53,470 nucleotides of DNA from Prosthecobacter debontii (GCA_945861385.1 CAMAUI010000017.1:1-53470); one strand, 5' to 3'. Positions 7,989-17,667 are shown, counted from the stretch's first letter. Notes: a model not told the origin generated them from the sequence alone. Numbers and translations are program-made.

Positions 7989-10510
7989 GGCCGCACGATG
8001 GCGGTGACGCCCGCCTGTGTGAAATAGCGGCGCGCGACTTCGCGGACTTGATCGAGCGTAACGGAATTCACACGCTCGCGCAGACCGTGATAGTGCGCGT
8101 GGCCGAGGCCATAAAGTTCATCGAGGGCGCAGGCGTACGCGAGCGTGTCGTTGCTTTGGTTCCTGATCTCCTGCCCGCCGAGCAGCTTCTCCTTTGCACG
8201 GGACAGTTCCGCGGCATCCAGGCCATCCGCCGCAAGCCTTGCGATCTCCTCGCGCAAGGCGGCGCGCACTTCAGTGAGCTTCGCGGGGTCGGTGCCGAGG
8301 TAAAATGTGAACGCTCCGCGCGCGAGCCCCATGAGGCTGCTGCTGCCGACAAAATACGCGAGCCCCATCTGCTCGCGGATGCGGTTGAACAGGCGCGAGC
8401 CGAGGTCGCTGCACGCCTCATCAATCAGCTCCAGCGCCTGCCGGTCCGGGCTGAACATGTCCGCGCCGGGGAAGCCAATCATGAGCACCGCCTGCGCCTT
8501 CGGCTTGTGCTCGGTGGCCTCGATGTCAGCGGCGGGCGGCACGGGCTGCGGCACATCGCGGAACGCCTCCTCGCCCTGCGGGAGCGCGCCGAGATGCCGC
8601 TCGATCAACTCGCGCACCTCCGCCGCTTTCACCGCGCCGAAGACGGAGATTACGCAGTTGGCGGCGCAGAGATACTTGTCGCGAAACGCGGCGAGGCTTT
8701 CGCGGGTCAGGGAGTTTACGCTCTCCGGCGTGCCGAGCATGCGCAGCGCAAACGGATGCTCCCCAAACAGGCGCGCCCGCAGAAGATTCCTCGCGACACT
8801 GGTCATCTCCTCCTCGTCGGCCTTGATGCCTGCAAGCTGCGCCTCTTTTTCGCGCACGATCGCCTTCTCGGGCAGGCTGGCGCTGAGGATCACGTCGGCC
8901 ACGAGGTCAATGCCCAGCGCGAGATCGGGCTCGAGAACACGCGCGGTGATGGAAATGGAATTGTTTCCGCTGTCGCTGCCGATCGCCCCGCCGGCGGATT
9001 CGATCTCCCCGGCGATCTGCTCCGCGGTGCGCCGCGCGGTGCCTTTCAGCAACGTACGCGCGAGCAGGCGGGTGATGCCGTTGTCCTCCGCGGCCTCGGC
9101 GAGAAGGCCCGCCTTGAATGTCGCCGCGATGGAGACGAGCGGCAGCCGGGCGTCCTCGCGGACGAGGAGCCGCATGCCATTGGAAAGCCGGAAAAGCTGC
9201 GTGGCGCCACACTGCCCGTCGTGCCGCAGTTTTGCAGCAGGTGCTGCTGAAGCACGGGGATTCAGCGAACTGACGGTCATGTTTTCATCGCGGAGGTACT
9301 CGCGGGCGACCCGCTGGAGATCCGCGGGAGTGACATGCTGCGCAGCAGCGAGGTAGTCGTGCGAAAAGCGGAGGTTGCGGGCGAAAAGCCAGTTGCTGCC
9401 GAGGTCGGCGGCCTTTCCGCGCATCGTGGTGAGCGAGGAGATCTGATGGCTCAGGAACATCCGCCGCGCCTTGTCGAGCAGCGGCTGCTCGATGCCGGAA
9501 TCCCGCACTTCGCCGATGATCGCAAGCATCTCCCGGCGGACGTCGCCGGCCTTTCCGGGATCGAGCACCGCATCCATCCCGAAAAGCCCCTCGCTGGCGG
9601 GCGTGTAGCACCAGGCGTCCACGCCGTGGACGATGCCGAGGCCCTCGCGCAGCCTGCTGTAGAGCCGTGCGCTGCGCCCCGAGCCAAGCACCGTTGAGAG
9701 GATGTCGAGCGCCGGAAGATCGCGGTGCGTGATCGCGGGAATGTGCCACGCGAGGCTCATGCGCGTGAGTTCCGTGTCGAACTCCGTGTGCAGTTCCCGC
9801 CGCCCGAGCTGTGAGGGCTCGCGCGGGATGAGCACGTCGGCCAGGGCGCGGCGCGGATGGTTTTCAAAATGCCCCGCAAGCTGCTCGCGCACAGCTCCAG
9901 CCTCCACCGCGCCGACGATCACGAAGAAAATGTTATTCGGCGCGTACCGCTCGCGGTAGTAGGCGGCGAGGTCGTCGCGGGTGATCGTGTTGAAGACGTC
10001 GAGATGCCCGATGACCGGGTGCTTCATCGGATGCTCGGCAAACGCCGTCGCGAAGAGCTGTTTGCCAGCGGTCGAATCCGGATCGTCGAATCCCATCGCA
10101 AACTCGCGCCGGATGACCTCCTGCTCCTTCACGAGTTCGTCCGCTGGCAGCGAGGAATTCATCAGCGCATCCGCGAGCAGTTCGAGCGTCGGCGAAACGC
10201 CGCGCGCCGGGATGTCCACCCAGTACACCGTGCGGTCGAAGGACGTGTAGGCATTGATGTAGCCGCCATGATCCTGCACGGTCCGGGCGAAATCCTGCGG
10301 CCCGCGCGATGGCGTGCCTTTGAAAAACATGTGCTCGAGCAAGTGCGAGATGCCGGCTCCGAGCCAGCGGCCTTCGTGGATGCTGCCCGTCCGCACCCAC
10401 GCCTGCACGCTGGCGACAGGCGCGGAATGGTCTTCGTGGACGATGATCTCGAGTCCGTTGGAAAGCGTGAAGACCTCGGCGTGGGTTTCGGGCAGAGCGA
10501 TGTCGGGCAT
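7985..10510 (-). CDS. M16 family zinc metallopeptidase, tandem two-domain (insulinase/pitrilysin-like)
   Basis: The chosen ATG at 10510 gives an 841-residue protein beginning MPDIALPETHAEVF; the frame is open a further 41 codons upstream but that stretch is not family-like. The N-terminal half carries the inverted zinc motif HLLEH (His56, Glu59, His60) within GISHLLEHMFFKGT and the distal Glu in the REF helix. The C-terminal half repeats the M16 fold without a zinc site (FRLSNGMRLLVRED, YFVGSSSLMG), as in fused PqqL-like or mitochondrial-processing-like peptidases. No signal peptide is obvious, so its location is uncertain. The family degrades peptides inside a closed chamber. Its stop overlaps the start of a decayed gene. 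Confidence 0.9.
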   Translation of the reverse strand: MPDIALPETHAEVFTLSNGLEIIVHEDHSAPVASVQAWVRTGSIHEGRWLGAGISHLLEHMFFKGTPSRGPQDFARTVQDHGGYINAYTSFDRTVYWVDIPARGVSPTLELLADALMNSSLPADELVKEQEVIRREFAMGFDDPDSTAGKQLFATAFAEHPMKHPVIGHLDVFNTITRDDLAAYYRERYAPNNIFFVIVGAVEAGAVREQLAGHFENHPRRALADVLIPREPSQLGRRELHTEFDTELTRMSLAWHIPAITHRDLPALDILSTVLGSGRSARLYSRLREGLGIVHGVDAWCYTPASEGLFGMDAVLDPGKAGDVRREMLAIIGEVRDSGIEQPLLDKARRMFLSHQISSLTTMRGKAADLGSNWLFARNLRFSHDYLAAAQHVTPADLQRVAREYLRDENMTVSSLNPRASAAPAAKLRHDGQCGATQLFRLSNGMRLLVREDARLPLVSIAATFKAGLLAEAAEDNGITRLLARTLLKGTARRTAEQIAGEIESAGGAIGSDSGNNSISITARVLEPDLALGIDLVADVILSASLPEKAIVREKEAQLAGIKADEEEMTSVARNLLRARLFGEHPFALRMLGTPESVNSLTRESLAAFRDKYLCAANCVISVFGAVKAAEVRELIERHLGALPQGEEAFRDVPQPVPPAADIEATEHKPKAQAVLMIGFPGADMFSPDRQALELIDEACSDLGSRLFNRIREQMGLAYFVGSSSLMGLARGAFTFYLGTDPAKLTEVRAALREEIARLAADGLDAAELSRAKEKLLGGQEIRNQSNDTLAYACALDELYGLGHAHYHGLRERVNSVTLDQVREVARRYFTQAGVTAIVRP

Positions 10511-10701
10511 GTGTGTGCCGGAGCCAATGGCAGCGCCGCCCGCATTGCGCAAGTTGCGGATGCAGTGATGGTGCCCTACCCACCATCTCGAAACGCGCGC
10601 CGAACGTTTGTGCCGATTACTTTCCACCCTCATCGTCTCGCGACTGCCGTGGCGCTATTTGGGGCATAAGGATTTTTCCGTTCGCGACTCGCTTTTTATC
10701 C

Positions 10702-13700
10702 ATGAGGACACGGATCACCACCGTCATCGCAAGTGCCATCGTTTTCATGGCTCTACTCAGTCCTTTGCCAGCCCAGCAGAATACTCCCTCGCGGCCCGCC
10801 CCCGCGGATACGCCCGCCTGCCGGGTTGACATTCGTCTGCCGGCGGACGGGCCGTTGCCGAGGACTTACCGGGTGACGCTCGCGGTGGTTGATCCGGATA
10901 ATCCCGACTGGATTGTCAGCACGTTTGTCAGCGGGGGCGTGCGGACGGTGACGGCGGAGAACGGCGGCAAGTTCACCGAGGTCTGGAATGGGCTGGATGA
11001 AAATGACATGCCGGTGCCGCCCGGCAAATACCGCGTGAAGGGCATTTTCATGCCGGCCGAGAAGTGGGCGATGGACGGGCAGTTTCATTCGATCATTCCA
11101 AAGTATCTCGTCGGGCTGGGCGACTCGTGGAGTCCGTCGCCCGAACAGGACGCGCGTGCGCCGTGGATTCATGGGCATCAGTTTGGCCCGATGTCCGACG
11201 TCGCGGTCGGCCCGAACGGTGTGGCGGGCTTTTGGGCTGGCTACATCGAAAGCGCGCGGAATCCGTTCCTGGTGGACCTCAACCGGCCCGTGAATTGGGA
11301 GCAGGTGCTGAAGGGTTTTCCCTCGGGCGGAACGGCGGGCGGGTCGGCGGTGGCGTGCGACGGCGAGCACATCTATGCCGCCTGCAATGACGGTGGGGCG
11401 TTTCTGTTTCGCGACGACCGGCAGTGGGGCGGCGACCGCGTTTCGATCGGAATTCGCGCCGCCAAGCTGGAGGTGAACTGTCCGAGTCTGGCGGCGTGGA
11501 AGGAGCCGCGCTCGGGGAAAGGATTCCTCTACGCCGCGCAACCCGTGCCGGCGAATCGCGTGGACACTTTCGCGCTGGCGGATGGCCGGAAAATTTCCGG
11601 GAGCGCGGTCAGAAATCCGCAGGCGGTGTTCGTTGATCGCACTGGTCAAGCCACGCTCCACGCTCTGCACCAGGGGGAGAAGGACGAGTGGCTGGTGAGT
11701 TCCATTGCGCTCAAGGACGGAGTGCCGGACGGCGCGTGGCGGAAAACTTTTACGCTCGCAGCGATCGGGCGACCCGACGATTGCGACATGGACTCGAAGG
11801 GAAATTTCTACGTGGCTTCGTCCGCCGACAATCAGGTCTTCAAGCTGGACGGCACGGGGCGGATTCTCGCGCGCTGGGGCGGCGGTGCGAAGGTGGCCAA
11901 CGGGCGTTACGAGCCGCAGGATTTTCATCGGCCCGCGCGGCTGGCGATGTGGAAGGACCGGGACGGTGCGGATCGCGTCATCGTCGTCGAGCAGGGCGGC
12001 GCGCGGCGGACCAGCGAGTGGTCGCCCGAAGGAAAGTTGCTCCGATCCTGGTTTCTCTGCCGCACCGGGGCGCGCGGGTTTTGCGCGGACCCGGAGAATC
12101 CCGAGCACGTTTACATCGCGGACGAGAGCAGCAACGTCACGCGCTACCGGGTGGATTACGCGAAGGCGACGTGGGAGGTGGACGGGCTGCACACCGATCT
12201 GCCTTTGGGCGGGATGCAATTTCCGCAGGTTCTCCACCGCGAGGGCCGGATGTATCTGGCCTTCCCCGGCGGGACCGATGGCGGCAACAAGTATGCGGTC
12301 TATCGCCAGGACGGCGAGCGGCTGGTGCCGTCGGCGGGGATCATCAGGGACGACAAGAAGCAGCCGTTTTTTTGGGCCGACTCGGACGGCGACGGCAAGG
12401 TGCAGCCGGAAGAGTATCGCGAAAATCCCGCGCGCCTGCCGGGCATGAATTGGGACGGCGATGTCTGGCTCGATGATTTGTCGCTGGTGATGCTCAACCG
12501 CGCCGATCTTTACATGCGCAACATCGAGTTTCACCGGCTCGCGCCCCGGGAGTTTGACCGCCGGGGCAATCCGGTTTTCGACGGACGCAACTGGAGCAAA
12601 TTTCTGGACGACCCGATCTACTCCGCCGTGCGGCAGAAGAAGGCTTCCCCGCTCAAGGGCGGCGGCGAGATCAGCGAGGGCTATGGCAGTTGGGAGCGGA
12701 TCGCCGGCAACATGAAGGACGGTTTTTACACCGCGTATAATTTCGGTCCCAACGGCTGGGGCGGGATTGATTCCGCCGGCGTCCGCCACGCGCACTTCAA
12801 ACTCAGCCGTTATGTTCCCGACGGCCAAGGTGGGTATCAGATGAAATGGCGCGTGGGTCGCAAGGCCTGGCAACTCGCCGATCCGGGGCGTGTCTATGGC
12901 TCGTATCACCTGACCGCGCCGTCGCACGGACTGGTGGGCGTGTTCGACATGAACGGCGTCTATCACCTTTACACCGAGGACGGACTCTACGTGGACACGC
13001 TCATGTATGACGGCTTCCGCCACGGAGGCCAGGGAGTGAACATGTATTCGCATGGCGGTGAGATGTGGTTCGGCCAGCACTTTCTGAACAAGAAAAACGG
13101 GAAGGTCTATTTGTTCATGGGGCGCGCGTCGGCCAATGTCTATGAGTGCCGGAACTGGACGCCCGACTTGATCCGCCCGCTCCCGCTCGAAGCCGCGGAA
13201 GTCGTGCTCTCCGCAGAGCAGATCGCCCCGCCTGACCCGCGCGCCCTCGCCATGCACGGCGGCGCCGGCGTCGCTCCGGTGGTGGTCTTCCGCGCCTCGC
13301 CGGGCGGCGGGCCGGCGCTCGATGGCAGTCTCGCCGGATGGGAGGCGGCCCAGCCCGTGAAGTTCGGCCTCGACGCGGAGCGCCGGACGGAAGTGCGCTG
13401 CCTCTACGACCGGCAGCAACTTTACCTGCGCTGGCATATCCGCACGGCCGGCCCGATCCAGCCGGCGGACGCGACGGACTTGCCCCGCATTTTCACGCAC
13501 GACCGCAAGGCGACCACCGCCAGCTTCTACATCCAAGGCGACCCGGCGGCCGCTCCCGGAGGCGAGACGGGCCGGGCCGGTGACGTGCGGATTGTTTTCG
13601 CCCTGATCAACGATGAGGGCGAAACCAAGCCGGTGGCCGTCGGTCTGTATCCGAAAGGATCGGTCGCCAAACCGGCCAGTCCCGTGACCTACGTTTCGCC

Positions 13701-14607
13701 CGTGCGCACCGCGGCCTTCGAGCATGTCGCCGTTCTTTCCGAGGCCCGGCTGGCCCATGCTCTGGACGAGGATGGCCGTGGCTTCGTGCTCTCCGCCGCC
13801 ATTCCCTTGACGGCGATTCCCCTGCTGCCGCCGCCGAACGCCAAACTGCGGACGATGGTGGATTTCTCGGTGACCCTCAACGGCGTCGCCTGCTCGTGGT
13901 GGGCCAACACCGGCCGCTTGAACAACACGCTGACCACCGACGAACCCTCCGAGGCGAACCTCTATCCGGGCGCCTGGGCGCAGGCGCAGTTCACCGGGCT
14001 GGACAGTCTGCCCGTGCTGTCGTGGAGCGTCGGCGGTCCCTGGGGCGGGCCAGAGTTGAAAACCGCGCCGCGCAATCAGACGCCCGGCGACTCACGTTTC
14101 ACCGCCTTCGCCAAACGCCACTTTCAACGGACGAAATATCCGCCCGACCTCGGCGAGATCGACCTCGGCAAAATCTACCAAGGCCCCGAGACCGCCGATC
14201 ACGAGGGCAAACAACACGAAGTCCGCTGGCGGACGATGGTCGCGTCGGAACTGCCGCTGTCCGCCGACCCGACCCCCTTCCGCCTTTATTTCGCGACGGC
14301 CTGGATTTTCGTTCCCGAGGACAGCAAACTCCGCTGCCGGTTCATCACCAACGAGGGCGCGACCGGCAACGGGCGCGGTTGGTTGAATGGCAAGCCGCTG
14401 CCCGAACAGGCCATGAACAACTTCAACGTCGCGGGCACCGAAATCGTCCCGCAGGCCGAAGTGACCTTCAAAAAAGGCTGGAACCAGATCGTGCTCCGAA
14501 GCTGGGGCAACTGGACCCCGGCACGATTCGGCCTCGTCATCCAAGGCGCTCCCGACGTGCTCTGGGCGATCAAGACATCGCCGACCGCGCCCGCCGGACA
14601 GAATTAG
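10702..14607 (+). CDS. Large secreted protein with FlgD-type Ig, NHL-like propeller and CBM9-like domains
   Basis: The ATG at 10702 gives a clear signal peptide (MRTRITTVIASAIVFMALLS, cleavage near PLPAQQ) and 1,301 residues. Near residues 85-130 VWNGLDENDMPVPPGKYRV is a FlgD Ig-like unit. A long middle region (about 180-620) has propeller-like repeats such as DCDMDSKGNFYVASSADNQV. At 930-1130 YDRQQLYLRWHI resembles family-9 carbohydrate-binding or DOMON-like sandwiches. The C-terminal 100 residues look like a sugar-binding jelly roll (GWLNGKPL, KKGWNQIVLRSWGNW). No catalytic site is evident. It is probably exported and may act in polysaccharide binding or degradation. It is divergent from the M16 peptidase and convergent with, and overlapping by 4 bases, the aldehyde dehydrogenase gene. 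Confidence 0.8.
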   Translation: MRTRITTVIASAIVFMALLSPLPAQQNTPSRPAPADTPACRVDIRLPADGPLPRTYRVTLAVVDPDNPDWIVSTFVSGGVRTVTAENGGKFTEVWNGLDENDMPVPPGKYRVKGIFMPAEKWAMDGQFHSIIPKYLVGLGDSWSPSPEQDARAPWIHGHQFGPMSDVAVGPNGVAGFWAGYIESARNPFLVDLNRPVNWEQVLKGFPSGGTAGGSAVACDGEHIYAACNDGGAFLFRDDRQWGGDRVSIGIRAAKLEVNCPSLAAWKEPRSGKGFLYAAQPVPANRVDTFALADGRKISGSAVRNPQAVFVDRTGQATLHALHQGEKDEWLVSSIALKDGVPDGAWRKTFTLAAIGRPDDCDMDSKGNFYVASSADNQVFKLDGTGRILARWGGGAKVANGRYEPQDFHRPARLAMWKDRDGADRVIVVEQGGARRTSEWSPEGKLLRSWFLCRTGARGFCADPENPEHVYIADESSNVTRYRVDYAKATWEVDGLHTDLPLGGMQFPQVLHREGRMYLAFPGGTDGGNKYAVYRQDGERLVPSAGIIRDDKKQPFFWADSDGDGKVQPEEYRENPARLPGMNWDGDVWLDDLSLVMLNRADLYMRNIEFHRLAPREFDRRGNPVFDGRNWSKFLDDPIYSAVRQKKASPLKGGGEISEGYGSWERIAGNMKDGFYTAYNFGPNGWGGIDSAGVRHAHFKLSRYVPDGQGGYQMKWRVGRKAWQLADPGRVYGSYHLTAPSHGLVGVFDMNGVYHLYTEDGLYVDTLMYDGFRHGGQGVNMYSHGGEMWFGQHFLNKKNGKVYLFMGRASANVYECRNWTPDLIRPLPLEAAEVVLSAEQIAPPDPRALAMHGGAGVAPVVVFRASPGGGPALDGSLAGWEAAQPVKFGLDAERRTEVRCLYDRQQLYLRWHIRTAGPIQPADATDLPRIFTHDRKATTASFYIQGDPAAAPGGETGRAGDVRIVFALINDEGETKPVAVGLYPKGSVAKPASPVTYVSPVRTAAFEHVAVLSEARLAHALDEDGRGFVLSAAIPLTAIPLLPPPNAKLRTMVDFSVTLNGVACSWWANTGRLNNTLTTDEPSEANLYPGAWAQAQFTGLDSLPVLSWSVGGPWGGPELKTAPRNQTPGDSRFTAFAKRHFQRTKYPPDLGEIDLGKIYQGPETADHEGKQHEVRWRTMVASELPLSADPTPFRLYFATAWIFVPEDSKLRCRFITNEGATGNGRGWLNGKPLPEQAMNNFNVAGTEIVPQAEVTFKKGWNQIVLRSWGNWTPARFGLVIQGAPDVLWAIKTSPTAPAGQN

Positions 14608-15965
14608 AATCCCGTCCACTGCACGGCCTGTTCCTGCGTGCAAAAACGGATGAAGCCGCGCCCGCCGGGACGCCCATTCCCGCTGAGGCCGAAACCGCCG
14701 AAGGGCAGCGTGCCGGGCGAAAAGGTGGTGGGGAGATTCGCGTAGATATTCCCCGCGTGCAGGACGCCCGCGAGCCCGTCAAAGGCTGCGCGGTCACGCG
14801 TAAAAACGCTCACGGTGAGGCCGAACGGCGTGGCGTTGGCGCGGCGCGCGGCGTCACCGGTGTCTGTGAACGATTCGATTTCGAGAAGCGGCGCGAAAGG
14901 CTCGGCATCATCGTGGACGAAGCCGCGGCGGATTGCGGGAGTGACGTAGTGCCCGCGCTTGCCATCCACGCTGCCGACGACACTGCCAGCCAGCAGCCAT
15001 TCGCAGTCCTCCGCGATGAGCCGCGTGTATCGCCCGAGAGCGTCTGCACTGATGAGCGGGCCGAGTTTTGTCGCCGCGAGGAGCGGATCGCCGGGGACGT
15101 AGCGCGCGACGCTTTTCAAAAGCAGCGCCTCGAATTCCGCGGCGGCATCCGCATGGACGAGGACGCGGCTGGTCGCATTGCAGCGCTGCCCGCACGTGAG
15201 GCACAGCGCGTCAGCGACGGCATCCGCGGCGAGCGCGAGGTCGGCGTCGGCGCACACGATGGCGTGGTTGCGCCCGCCGAGTTCGAGTGCGAGTTCCTTG
15301 GAAAAATCCGCGGCCAGCGCCGTCGCAAGCGCGCGCCCGGCGGCGACGCTGCCGGTGAAGCACACCGCGCGAACCCGCGCATCGCCAGCCAGCGCCAGAG
15401 CCTCCCCGGCGCCGCCCTGCACGAGGCCAAACACCCCGGCGGGCATCGCGCCACGCATCAACTCCGCATATCGCGCGACGACATTGGCGGCGAGCGGCGA
15501 GGGTTTCAGCACGACGGGGTTGCCCGCGAGAAGATGCGCGACTGTCGCACCGTGGCCGAGGTGGAGCGGAAAATTGAACGGCGCAATGACGGCAGCCACC
15601 CCGCGCGCGAGACGCCGCACTCTTGCGGGATGCGGGCCGCCCGTCACCTCGCGCGGAGCGAGGTGCTCGCGCGCATCGGCGATCGTGAGGTCAATTTTCG
15701 CAATCACCGCACCGACTTCGCCGAGCGACTCGGTCAGCGGCTTGCCGGTCTCGATCGCGATGCCGCGGGCAAGGTCGTCTTTCCCGGCGGCGATTGCGGA
15801 CTGTGCATTTCGCAGGCACTCGCAGCGTTCATCGAGCGGCATGCGCGCCCATTTTTCCGCCGCTGCCGCGGCGGCTGCGACAACCGGCCCCACCGGCGTC
15901 GCCGAGACTTCGGGAAGCTCGGCGGAAAGGTCTCCGGGGCTGCGCTTGCGCCAGCTAGCGGCCAT
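14604..15965 (-). CDS. NAD(P)-dependent aldehyde dehydrogenase (AstD-like)
   Basis: This 453-residue ALDH-superfamily enzyme oxidises an aldehyde to an acid. The catalytic Cys262 lies in GQRCNATSR, the general base Glu228 in LELGG, and the oxyanion Asn131 in APFNFPLHLGH. The nucleotide site includes VVLKPSP and FTGS. The sequence is nearest in style to succinylglutamate-semialdehyde dehydrogenase, though the substrate cannot be fixed. The gene begins inside the end of the HDAC-like gene (11-base overlap), so the two form an operon. If the HDAC-like enzyme deacetylates polyamines, this enzyme could oxidise the derived aminoaldehyde; that pathway is inference. Confidence 0.85.
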   Translation of the reverse strand: MAASWRKRSPGDLSAELPEVSATPVGPVVAAAAAAAEKWARMPLDERCECLRNAQSAIAAGKDDLARGIAIETGKPLTESLGEVGAVIAKIDLTIADAREHLAPREVTGGPHPARVRRLARGVAAVIAPFNFPLHLGHGATVAHLLAGNPVVLKPSPLAANVVARYAELMRGAMPAGVFGLVQGGAGEALALAGDARVRAVCFTGSVAAGRALATALAADFSKELALELGGRNHAIVCADADLALAADAVADALCLTCGQRCNATSRVLVHADAAAEFEALLLKSVARYVPGDPLLAATKLGPLISADALGRYTRLIAEDCEWLLAGSVVGSVDGKRGHYVTPAIRRGFVHDDAEPFAPLLEIESFTDTGDAARRANATPFGLTVSVFTRDRAAFDGLAGVLHAGNIYANLPTTFSPGTLPFGGFGLSGNGRPGGRGFIRFCTQEQAVQWTGF

Positions 15966-16875
15966 ACACCTGCCTCCATGCCTCGAAGGTGTTGAGATGA
16001 ACGCGGACGACTTTGCTCACGTCCTTCGTGTATCCGCCGGCGAGCACCCATGCGATGGGAATTCCGTGCGCCCTCGCGAATTCAAACACGCGAATGTCCC
16101 TCGCGAGAAGGTCATCATGGTCAAGCGCGAGCGGGGAATACGGGTCTTCAAAATATGGATCCGCACCCGCCTGGTACAACAGCAAGTCACACCGCGCGTC
16201 GGCCAGGAGCGGCAGAGCGCCCTCCATGACCCCGAGCATCGTTGCCCGATCACACGCGGCGGGCAGCGCGAACGAGCGGTGGTTTTCACCGTCCTCATGC
16301 TGGCGCGTGGTCACGTCGCGGTAGGCGACATTGTTCCAGTAGTCGCTGCCGTAGATGGAAACCTGAAAGACGTAGGGCCGCACAGCCGCGAGCTGCGCGG
16401 TGCCGTTGCCGTAATGAAGATCCATGTCCAGCACTGCGATTTTTTGCGCCTCTCCCGCGGCAAGCAGCGCGTCGGCGGTGATGATGAGGCCGTTGAAAGT
16501 GCAGAAGCCCTCGCCGTGATCCGCGCACGCGTGGTGAAAACCGCTCACGAGCGCCGCGCCGGCTCCCTCCCGAAGCGCGGCGCGCGCGGCGGCGAGGCAG
16601 CCGCCGCTCGTGAGGCACACGCTCGGATACAGCTCCGGCGACCACGGAAATTTCTGCGACTCCGCGAGCGCGCGGGGCTCCCCGCTTTTCACAGAGTCCA
16701 CATAGCCCCGGGTGTGGACCCGGAGGATATCCGTCTCCGCCACCGGCTCGGGCCGAGCAAGGCGGACATCGGACGCCCCGCGGAGACCCTCGGCGAGCAG
16801 TCCAAACTTCCGGATCGGCATGACGTGCTTGCCGAGGGGCGCAGCGTAGCCGGGATGATAGAAGGCGGTGAGCAT
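15955..16875 (-). CDS. Histone deacetylase family amidohydrolase (HDAC/AcuC/AphA superfamily)
   Basis: This 306-residue protein has the full arginase/deacetylase active site: His114-His115 in SGFHHACADHGEGFC, zinc ligands Asp152 and His154 in DMDLHYGNGT and Asp239 in QAGADPYFEDP, and the catalytic Tyr282 in LAGGYT. Bacterial members remove acetyl groups from polyamines, acetoin-pathway proteins or other amides. Length and motif order are normal for the class II-like bacterial group. It is the first gene of a two-gene minus-strand operon with the aldehyde dehydrogenase that overlaps its end, hinting at catabolism of an acetylated amine. The fold is certain; the substrate is not. Confidence 0.88.
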   Translation of the reverse strand: MLTAFYHPGYAAPLGKHVMPIRKFGLLAEGLRGASDVRLARPEPVAETDILRVHTRGYVDSVKSGEPRALAESQKFPWSPELYPSVCLTSGGCLAAARAALREGAGAALVSGFHHACADHGEGFCTFNGLIITADALLAAGEAQKIAVLDMDLHYGNGTAQLAAVRPYVFQVSIYGSDYWNNVAYRDVTTRQHEDGENHRSFALPAACDRATMLGVMEGALPLLADARCDLLLYQAGADPYFEDPYSPLALDHDDLLARDIRVFEFARAHGIPIAWVLAGGYTKDVSKVVRVHLNTFEAWRQVYGR

Positions 16876-17006
16876 CGCAGTCCCCTACGCGAATATGTAC
16901 TGCGAAGAAAGCTCCGGCTAATTCCAGCGCCCCGGCACGGTTGACTCAGGTAAGAAACGCCTGTTGCAGCCTGTCGCGAACAGTGATAATCAAGCCAATA
17001 TTACCT

Positions 17007-17285
17007 ATGATCACTCCGTCTCTAGCAAATCTCATGGGTCAGCAGGGCATCCTCGTCCTGGTGATCCTCCTGCTGCTCTTCGGAGCCAAGAAGCTCCCCG
17101 AGCTCGCCCGAGGCCTGGGACAGGCCATCCGCGAGTTTTCAAAGGCCAAAAATGACATCCACGACGAGATCATGCGTGATCCTCCGATCGAGGAAACCAA
17201 GCAGATTCCGCCGCAAAACATTGCGCAGGCACAACCTGCGGCAAACACCGAACCGGTGTCTGAACGGAAGGAAACCGCCGCATAG
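17007..17285 (+). CDS. tatA: Sec-independent protein translocase subunit TatA/TatE, copy 1
   Basis: The ATG at 17007 gives 92 residues. One N-terminal membrane helix (ILVLVILLLLFGAKKLPELA) is followed by the amphipathic helix RGLGQAIREFSKAK, the hallmark TatA arrangement with FG and the KKLPEL hinge. A charged and Pro/Gln-rich tail follows. TatA oligomerises in the inner membrane to let folded twin-arginine substrates cross. A second, very similar gene lies 93 bases downstream. No tatB or tatC is in the window. A longer in-frame start at 16941 is unlikely because it adds residues before the helix. Confidence 0.93.
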   Translation: MITPSLANLMGQQGILVLVILLLLFGAKKLPELARGLGQAIREFSKAKNDIHDEIMRDPPIEETKQIPPQNIAQAQPAANTEPVSERKETAA

Positions 17286-17378
17286 CGCACGAAAACCTCA
17301 TTGAAACACCGTGCGGAAAGCCACTGCAAATTCCCGCTCGCGAATCAATCACCCAGCCAGACGGCAACATTCAAAACC

Positions 17379-17645
17379 ATGATCCCCGTGCCTCTCGCAT
17401 TCCTCACACCACAGATAGCCATCGTCGTCATAGTGGTTCTCTTGCTGCTTTTCGGAGCCAAGAAACTCCCCGAACTCGCCCGCGGGTTGAGACAGGCTAT
17501 CCGCGAGTTTTCCAAAGGTAAAAACGACGCCCAGGACGATCCGTCGGCCGAGGCAGCCAGGCAGATCCCATCGCAAAACACAGCGCAGACAAAGCCAGCC
17601 ACAAACACCGAACCGGTGCCTGTAAAAAAGGACAATGCTGGGTAG
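17379..17645 (+). CDS. tatA: Sec-independent protein translocase subunit TatA/TatE, copy 2
   Basis: The ATG at 17379 gives an 88-residue TatA with a membrane helix at about residues 9-26, LFGAKKLPELARGL and the amphipathic QAIREFSKGKND. The core matches copy 1 almost residue for residue, and even the tail keeps the pattern of Gln, Pro and NTEPV, so this is a tandem duplication. The N-terminal helix and the tail have diverged. A terminator follows at 17668-17695. Two TatA paralogues may give pores of different size or substrate preference; that is inference. Confidence 0.92.
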   Translation: MIPVPLAFLTPQIAIVVIVVLLLLFGAKKLPELARGLRQAIREFSKGKNDAQDDPSAEAARQIPSQNTAQTKPATNTEPVPVKKDNAG

Positions 17646-17667
17646 CCGGACGCAAACTTCACTGAAA

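Noticed and set aside
10753-13758. Minus-strand open frame of about 1,000 codons
   Set aside because: It is the antisense of the secreted NHL/CBM9-like gene, which has a signal peptide and domains; the antisense product is His/Arg/Pro-rich nonsense.
13896-16944. Long plus-strand open frames over the aldehyde dehydrogenase and HDAC-like genes
   Set aside because: They oppose two genes with intact catalytic residues and show no protein family features.
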